Shown piece after piece: positions 57,491 to 64,000 of a stretch of 64,000 nt of DNA. Each line of letters opens with the position of its first letter. The first letter of the stretch is position 1. Below the pieces are notes generated by a model that saw only the letters and a program-made list of their open reading frames with translations, made no database searches and was not told where the DNA came from. The stretch is from Bryum argenteum (lineage: Eukaryota; Streptophyta; Bryopsida; Bryales; Bryaceae). The position numbers were made by a program, and so were the translations under genes. The stretch lies in contig CM073326.1 of NCBI GenBank assembly GCA_037043015.1, forward strand, positions 17,554,345-17,618,344, written 5' to 3'.

Positions 57491-58467
57491 CCAGAGGTTC
57501 ATAATAGTTTTAAAGTTCAATTTTCCATGTAAAGATAATGAAGATTTTAGAGTGTCATCTTAGGGCACCATTTTAGAAACACCTCCAAGTCCAACTTCTA
57601 AAAGTTGTAGGAGATTGTAAGAGAGTCTAAAATTTATAACCTACTTAATCTGCCCTCTATTGACTTTTCAAATACACAAAAATGCTCACATCTTGGTTTC
57701 CTAAATCAAAATTTTGCGCCATTATTGAGCTGACCACCAAAGTGTTCCATTTCACCTGGAATGTCTCACCCAACAAAGCTTGGTAGAAATCCTTATGGAA
57801 CAAGTCATCCAACTTGGTGGGAGTACAACACTTCTCCACTAGTAACAATGAACTAGGTGCAAAATTGTATTAAGTATAGTGATGATGTCAATGATATAGA
57901 CATTGTCCTATGCTCGTCAAAATTTGAAGCCTAAAAATTGATCTATGGTTAACAAAGGTTTATTGAGTGAAAAATTAGGTTTTAGGTTTAATCATGGAAA
58001 ATATTTCGGAAGGAACACATGGGACCATCAACAAGACTGCCTAACTCTAGTATGATTTATCATCATATGATTTGTCTTATACTACCTCTATGGTGGTGCT
58101 TGATTGGCACTTGTGGATTGGATGTTTAGGTTTGAATGGAGTGATTTTGGTGAGTACAAGGCTATACTTAAATGTCCATTTCCATAAACATCATGAGAAG
58201 TACTTGTTTTTCACAATCTATTTAATGATATTTCTGACAAGGTCTGGATGTATGGATAGTTTCCTAGTTGTGTGATGTCAGTAATCAACGCTCTTCATAC
58301 AATGTAAGTATAGGGAAGTGCATTTCACCTCAGAAAACCCTTTACATGCAATGGAAGATTAGATATTGTTTCTTTAATAAAGCCAATTACACAAGTTTGA
58401 CAAATACACAACTTCTTGCATTTTTTCCATCATCAAAAGTTCCTTATACATGATGTTCTATATGATA
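57491..58467. other. gene-free DNA
   Basis: Only short unrecognised frames are present. AGGGCACCATTTTAGAAACA-type sequence near 57566 also occurs near 37552 and 61873, a sign of a further dispersed repeat that I could not delimit. Confidence 0.4.
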
Positions 58468-58735
58468 TTATCCCCTAAAGGTACAAGACACCAGGAAATG
58501 GGGTTTTGGCGTTCGCGGAGGAGGAAAACTTAGCCAATTTTGACCATTACAATCTTGCAAATAAAGAAGAATCGACGGTTCAATTTGACATGTGTGTAAA
58601 TATTCAAGCTACCTTTAAGATCCTACAATTGAATTTTCTAAATAAGGCTTAGATTGAAATGTTTAAGACATAAAGTAGAAGAAGGTCATTTTTACTAAGT
58701 TAGGCAATTTTGCATCAAGGACCTATGGAAGTTAA
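58468..58735 (+). mobile_element. decayed TTAA MITE (family E), about 268 bp
   Basis: TATCCCCTAAAGG at the left and GGACCTATGGAAGTTAA at the right are eroded forms of the family ends. The core AGCCAATTTTGACCATTACA and CGGTTCAATTTGACA is recognisable. Confidence 0.7.
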
Positions 58736-59357
58736 GAACCTATTATATATGTTTCAAATATAATGTTCAACAATTTTCAACTCATCCTTGAAACTTAAAA
58801 CTCAAGATTGAAAACCAACAAGGTTTAGTCCGGTTCCATCAAGAAAAAATGCGTATAATACTTTGCAATTACCTACTACTCGAAACCGGACAAATATTTG
58901 CATATAAGAAGTTCTAACAAACATAACCCCACATTGTAACTTATAAATCTAGACACAATACTTTATTTTCTCTTCTCTTTTTCAACTCTTTAACCCCTCA
59001 ATTTCCTTGTGTATTTTTGAAGCTTGAAACCTCAAAAATGCAATTTTCTACCTCTATGTACTCCCGTGAGTGTGAACCAAATTTCTGAACTATTTACAAA
59101 CTTCCAACCATAAGAATCCATAAATAAGCCTCATTTTAGTCACCGGTCCAAGAATTGACCGTTGTATGTTTATCATTTGTAAGATCCGAACATCCAAATT
59201 TTGTGCAAAAGTTTTTACCGAAATTTTAAAAAACTTTCAAACTTGCTCTTATAAACTTTAAGAGCTGCCCTTGTAGAATTGGTCAACATTTTGACTTAGG
59301 GACCTTTGGAACTCAAATACTAATGTGAATCTGAACACATTTTCAATCAAAAAAATC

Positions 59358-59888
59358 TTAACCCCTAAAGATCCAAGAAAGCCGAAATGGCTTTTTGGGG
59401 TTTCCGCAGGAAAAAAAGTCAGCCAACTTTGACCATTATAATCTCAAAATCGGAAAAAAATTAACGGTTCAAATTTGACATATGAGTTTAGGGTCAAGTT
59501 CACTTCAAGATCCTACGGTTGGATCTTCTAATTAACCCCTAACTCTCCTTGTTGCAAAACGGTCTAAGTCACAAAATGTGACCTTCCTTTGGATTAAGCT
59601 CAAACAATCTCAATCCAAGCATTCTTTAAAAGATTCAACCGTAAGATCTCAAAGTTCACTTGACATTCTTCTCACATACCAAATTTGAACCGTTCATTCT
59701 TCCTCGTTTGTAAGATTATAATGGTCAAAGTTGGCTGATTTTTTCTCCTGCGGGAACCTCCAAACCCGATTCGGGTTTTAAGGAGAGTTAGGGGTTAATG
59801 CTTAGATTGAGTTTTTTTGGGCCTGAAGTAGAAGAGGGTCCTTTGTGATAATTTAGACAATTTTGTATCAAGGATCTTTAGGGGTTAA
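59358..59888 (+). mobile_element. middle TTAA element (family E) of the nest
   Basis: It starts TTAA-CCCCTAAAGATCC and ends GGATCTTTAGGGG-TTAA, a 13-bp perfect inverted repeat. It carries the family E core (CAGCCAACTTTGACCATTAT) and is itself interrupted at 59532-59798. Without that insert it is about 268 bp, the normal family size. Confidence 0.88.
59532..59798 (-). mobile_element. inner TTAA MITE (family E) of the nest, 267 bp
   Basis: The termini TTAA-CCCCTAACTCTCCTTG and AAGGAGAGTTAGGGG-TTAA match the 55256-55523 element. The host reads GGATCTTCTAA before and TGCTTAGATTGAG after. In the 55256 element the same place reads ATCTTTCAAATAATGCTTAG, so the insertion point is an AT-rich site that had become TTAA. 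Confidence 0.9.
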
Positions 59889-60116
59889 AACTAAAAAGTT
59901 TTGTTTCTGCCCGCCTAGGGTGTAAAAACTAAAATTTGCGCTTTAAAACTCTAAAATTAGATTTTGACTTTACAATTTGGTACTTACACACCTTGTAGTA
60001 AAGAGAACACTCACTAAAACTCTCACGCAAAAATATTGATTTTAACACCTTCATCTAGCCTGCCCGAAACAACAAAAAAAAGCCAATTTTGGCTCTTAAG
60101 GAGAGTCAGGGGTCAA

Positions 60117-61300
60117 CAATCAAGGGATCAAATGCACATTTTAGTATACCAATTATAAGCTGCTGACATTCCAATCATTTTAATTTAATTGGGAGTTGAT
60201 CATAAAGCTCCTTTAATGAGGGAACTGTACCTCCATTCAATTTCTCATATAAAAAAAGAAAAAAACCCAAATGGTTTCCCAACATTGCAACATCACATAC
60301 AAGTACAGTTGTAAGTAAAATTAAATGTTTCGGTTGTACCATAACATCAATTTAATGGCAGCATGCGAAGGTGGAGTCAAGTGAGACTTTGGGGTGAAGC
60401 GAAAACAAACTAGAAACTGATGGTTTGTGTCGCACATTTCATTGTATTTTTCATCATGTATAGGTGGTCGCGAACTTGGTTTTTACATGCTTCGTTCATT
60501 AATTGTCATATGATTGATGTTTTTTTATTGTTGAAATAAAATTTAGAGAAGTTTTTGGAGATGTAGCGAGCCATTGTGTATGGAAGAAATCATCTTTTGG
60601 GTAGGTCGAGAATAGAACCTTGGATGTTGCTTATGTTGAAGGAAGTAATAGCTAAAGCGAAGGAAATAAAGGAGTACCAAACGTGTAAGCATATTTTAAG
60701 CCTAGAAACTCAAGTCTTAAAAAGTGTCATACATGGAAACACTCATTTTGGAAACACCAATACATAAGCTACTTTCACTAAATTGTATGCTATAAATTTC
60801 CAACATCTTGAATAAATTTGCAATTTTTATCACACAAAGTAGACTTAATTTGGGATCCAACTTAACAACTATAAATAAAGAAGTGTGTGAGGGGATTTTT
60901 TTTTTTTTTTTTTTTGCAGAATCCGGAGCGCTCAATTGCACTGAAAGGATCCCTTTCATGATCTGATTGAGTCACCCTTTACCAATCGTTCAAGAGTTTA
61001 AGATATTTTTTGGAATAAATGGAGGGAGTTCATAAGAATCCACAGAATAGTATAAAGTTTAGTATTATTTTGAGGTGGAAATTATGCTTTTGATTGATAA
61101 GGTAACATATGAGGGTTTGTTTAAATATATGTATCTTATCAACTTAGCAGCAAGGAAGTTTTAGCATGGACAAAGTGAACTTATGCAAGATATGTCAGGT
61201 TCAACTAATATTGTTGATAAAAGTTAAGTCATCAACTTTGCAACTACGATTGTGAACAGGCAATCCTTACATGATTCTCCGCAAGCATTTGAAGTAATCG
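60117..61300. other. gene-free DNA
   Basis: No gene is visible. ACTTAATTTGGGATCCAACT at about 60844-60863 resembles a family A fragment. A T run lies at about 60898-60915. Confidence 0.4.
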
Positions 61301-61705
61301 TCAAAATGTTAGAACGTCACATCCAACACATTGTAAATATAGATATGGTAAATCTACATAGTAGCTTGTTGTCAAAAATGAGCGTTTCCATGTATTCTTG
61401 TCAGCTAAATAGAACGTCACGCTTAACTTATACAGAGATAGATATGGTAAATCTACACACTTGCTCCTTGTCAGAAACAAGTGTCTTTAACTTTATTGTT
61501 TCTTGAACTTTAGGATGTTGCATGCAACATATTGCAGATATGAATACAATCAATCCACATAGTGAGTGCTTGTCAAAAATGAGAGTCTACACCTTCACCT
61601 TTATTGTTTTCAGCAGATTAAAACATCGCATTATGCTAGATTAAAACGTCGCATTTAACATAGTGCAGATATAGATACAAAAAATCTACAACATGGATCT
61701 CCTTT
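61300..61705. repeat. tandem repeat of about 100 bp, four units
   Basis: AGAACGTCAC or related ACGTCGCAT-type starts, followed by ATAGATATGGTAAATCTACA and TTGTCAAAAATGAG, recur at about 61310, 61410, 61510 and 61640. The units vary in length and are diverged. Confidence 0.7.
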
Positions 61706-62426
61706 GGATATGGGTATGACTATCTTGTTGTTAAGAAAACATGAAGGTATAGTGCTCTACAATGAAGTAATATCAATATTGGAGTTTTAAACTTCTTCAC
61801 CCACAAGTATATAATAGCATCCCAATCCAACAATACCACGTACTCACAGCAAACATTATGGGGTATTATTTTAGGGCACCATTTTGGAATCGCCTATAAG
61901 TTCAACTTTAAATTTCAATAGCAACATGTAAATGAGTCTAAATTGATAATCTCACTTACTCTATCCTTCCACTTACTTTCTCCATGCACAAACTTGTTTA
62001 CACTATTAACCTCACTACAGAATTTCCATACTGGAAATTAAGCCATTGTTGAGAACCGAGGGGTGCTAAGTCTTAAGCCATAAGCAATGAGCAATAAACT
62101 CTTGAGCAGTAACGCATAGTATTGTAACCAACTATGGACCTATGACCGTGTAAAATGATTATATTACAAAATGATGTTCAAGTGTAAGAGCCAAAAATTT
62201 CATATAGAAATACATTCAAGACAGTAATTATTTGAGAAGGTAGCCTATAACCGTGGTTTGGTATATGGGTTCAATTTTTGAATTAAAAGATTGATCAAAA
62301 TTAGAATTCACATCCATTAGTATCATTGTGTATATACGCAATCATATATCTATGAAAATCGTGATAAACATAAACATATCTTTGAAATTAATAAGAAATC
62401 AAAGCAAAATGTGCACATATGTAATA
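61706..62426. other. AT-rich DNA downstream of the methyltransferase-like gene
   Basis: No gene is visible; this would be the 3' flank of the minus-strand gene at the right edge. Confidence 0.4.
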
Positions 62427-64000
62427 CTACATAGATATGTTGGAGTCAGAACTACCCTCAACTGAAGAGGTAGTGAAGGTATTGTCCTCCTCAGCCTGTA
62501 TGTCTATGTAACTATGCACTTTAGGATTATAAGTACGTCGCTTCCAAACTAAAGGAGGTGAGGGGAAGCCTGCTAAAGCCATAGCCATATCTTGTGCATA
62601 ACAAGGTAAAGTAAAAGTATCATGGGATCTGGTTAAGAGGGCCTCCGAGAGGGCCTCCGATGAAGCTCAAAACACAATGTAGTATAAAGTTAGTTATATA
62701 CAAATGAAAAACAAAGAAAAATAAAATAAAAATGACAAAGATATACATAAATGCATAAATTTACAAGTATACAACTTACGCACAAAAGCGAATGGGAACG
62801 TCGCTTTTGAGGAGGCTCTTCGGGTTTGTCGGATCACGAAGTCCCTGGACTTTTGTTGTGGTGGAGGAGGGTTGCTTAATGGTGCAAGGAGAGCCTCGAA
62901 TATGTTGGCGTCACCTTCAAAGGCCGCAATGTGACGTCTAATATTGTAACAAGCACGCATCGAGGCTCCCGAAAACAAAAACCAAAAACATGTATAAGAA
63001 GATAAAGAAACTGGTTCACCATAAGTTAATAAAAGCGAAGATAAAATAAAGTATCTTTGTAGATGCAAACCAATCTAAAATAATATCTCCAGGCTTTGAA
63101 AGTACTTCAATCAAGCCTTGCATGAATGATAAGTCTTTCTCCCGAGGACCTCTCCATGGAACCGATCCATTCATGCCGAGATTCTTGGATGTGAAGTTGA
63201 GAATGCAATCACATTTCTCAAGCCTTAGAATGATTGCTGGAGAGAAATCGAACTCTCTTGGAATGAAAACCGTGATACAATCGGTCCTCCACGGATGTAT
63301 AGTTTGATGCAAAATCGATTGGTCTACAAAAAAATGAAAGTTGAATAGAGCATTAGTCCTAAGTAGAAGAAGATTGGAAAAAAAAAGTATCGTGAAAGAT
63401 ATACAATATAATACCTCACTTGTCTTGTCCGTTGGAGAAGTAAGGCGAAGATCTTGACACCCCACCATTCTTTTTCAAAACAAAGTTGAACTCGAGGCCC
63501 ACTCAACAATATCGTGAGAAATGGTGGAATCAAAGCGGTGAAATAGAAGTAGGGCGATCATCGTGAAGAAATGCATTCGCAAATGCAAAAATTGACTCTC
63601 TGCACAATTTTTGTCTATGTTGTTCCAAGAGGGGATAATTGAGGGCGGTGAAGAGATAGAAGGGACTGGTAAGCCTTCAGGTATGTCTGCTATGAGTAAG
63701 TCAATTCCCTTATGAGGGCAAATTTCAGAGCTCACTCGACGTGTGCGGCCTGCTCCAACCTATTATTCAAAACAATAAAGTCATATATTTCTACAAAGCA
63801 GGAGAAATACTGAAAAATAAATGAAGTAGAACAAGCACAAGATAGAAGCTTACCACATCTATAAATCTATGAAGTGCTATCCAACGAGGATCTCTCCCTT
63901 CATCTCCGTTAGCTCCCTGCAAAGTGAGATCTAACATAGACACATTCTGAATGAAGTTGTATACGGAAGTAGATGAAGTATTTGTGGAAGCACTTGCACC
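62427..64000 (-). pseudogene. beta-class N4/N6-type methyltransferase-like gene, partial and apparently damaged
   Basis: Exons on the minus strand: 64000-63854 (open at the edge), 63759 to about 63427, about 63323-63055, about 62969-62780 and 62665-62427. Exon 1-2 and exon 4-5 joins keep frame, and the last exon ends at TAG 62427-62429. The order is a motif IV-like IADIPEG, then PWRGPREKDLSFMQGLIEVL, then PGDIILDWFAST, then GASMRACYNIRRHIAAFEGD. This matches the permuted layout of beta-class amino-methyltransferases, in which the DPFxGSG S-adenosylmethionine loop follows the catalytic motif. Damage: an in-frame TGA at 63475-63477 where a one-base shift restores FEKEWWG; a phase mismatch into exon 3; and no GT donor after WFAST. 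The start lies outside the window. Catalytic activity and substrate cannot be inferred. It could instead be a live gene with splicing I have misread. Confidence 0.55.

Larger units (their letters stand above)
58990..60116 (+). mobile_element. outer TTAA element (family B) of a three-level nest
   Basis: It starts TTAA-CCCCTCAATTTCC and ends GGAGAGTCAGGGG-TCAA. The body matches the 17812-18650 and 33690-34618 copies. It is interrupted at 59358-59888. Removing that insert joins ATTTTCAATCAAAAAAATC to AACTAAAAAGTTTTGTTTCT, which matches uninterrupted sequence around 18335-18375. Confidence 0.8.

Noticed and set aside
63055..63060. An AT-AC (minor-type) intron starting after WFAST in the methyltransferase-like gene
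   Set aside because: The 5' sequence lacks the minor-type donor consensus and the phases do not match, so loss of a normal donor is simpler.

Overview
The window looks like nuclear DNA of a land plant. The genes have many exons with GT-AG introns of roughly 70-1000 bp. A phytochrome-interacting-factor-type bHLH gene, a plant A-type cyclin and a GT77-like glycosyltransferase are present, and there is a short TTTAGGG-type telomere-like tract. Compact introns inside genes, long leaders, AT-rich gene-poor DNA full of small transposons and no recognisable LTR retrotransposon suggest a non-seed plant such as a bryophyte, lycophyte or fern. The species cannot be named from the sequence alone.

Layout. 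From 1 to 10 kb is the left gene island: a possible 3' end of an upstream gene (2-106), a four-exon Golgi-type nucleotide-diphospho-sugar transferase (214-2992, about 374 aa), a long gene-free stretch with CT-rich leader-like DNA, and a PIF-like bHLH gene (7218-9650, about 656 aa). From 10.3 to 12.7 kb there are repeats, dominated by a 28-bp minisatellite of about 40 units. From 12.7 to 21.9 kb is a transposon field. From 22.1 to 28.1 kb lies a complete 13-exon glutamine-dependent NAD+ synthetase gene (about 741 aa), with 16-bp repeats just upstream and a 317-bp near-perfect hairpin in intron 8. From 28.3 to 49.4 kb is a second transposon field of TTAA-flanked elements, tRNA-like SINEs and a TA-flanked MITE pair. 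From 50.1 to 52.5 kb is a seven-exon A-type cyclin (about 434 aa) with three upstream ORFs in its leader. From 54 to 62 kb more TTAA elements occur, including a three-level nest. At the right edge, on the minus strand, is a partial and apparently damaged gene with a beta-class N4/N6-type methyltransferase signature (62427 to beyond 64000).

The genes do not form a pathway; they are separate plant genes divided by mobile-element DNA. The most informative feature is the mobile DNA. Several element groups share CCCCTAA-type termini and an apparent TTAA target duplication. They are nested in one another and in a SINE, and the host copies give pre-insertion comparisons. This supports one mobilisation system using TTAA targets, a piggyBac-like trait. 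No autonomous transposase is visible in the window.
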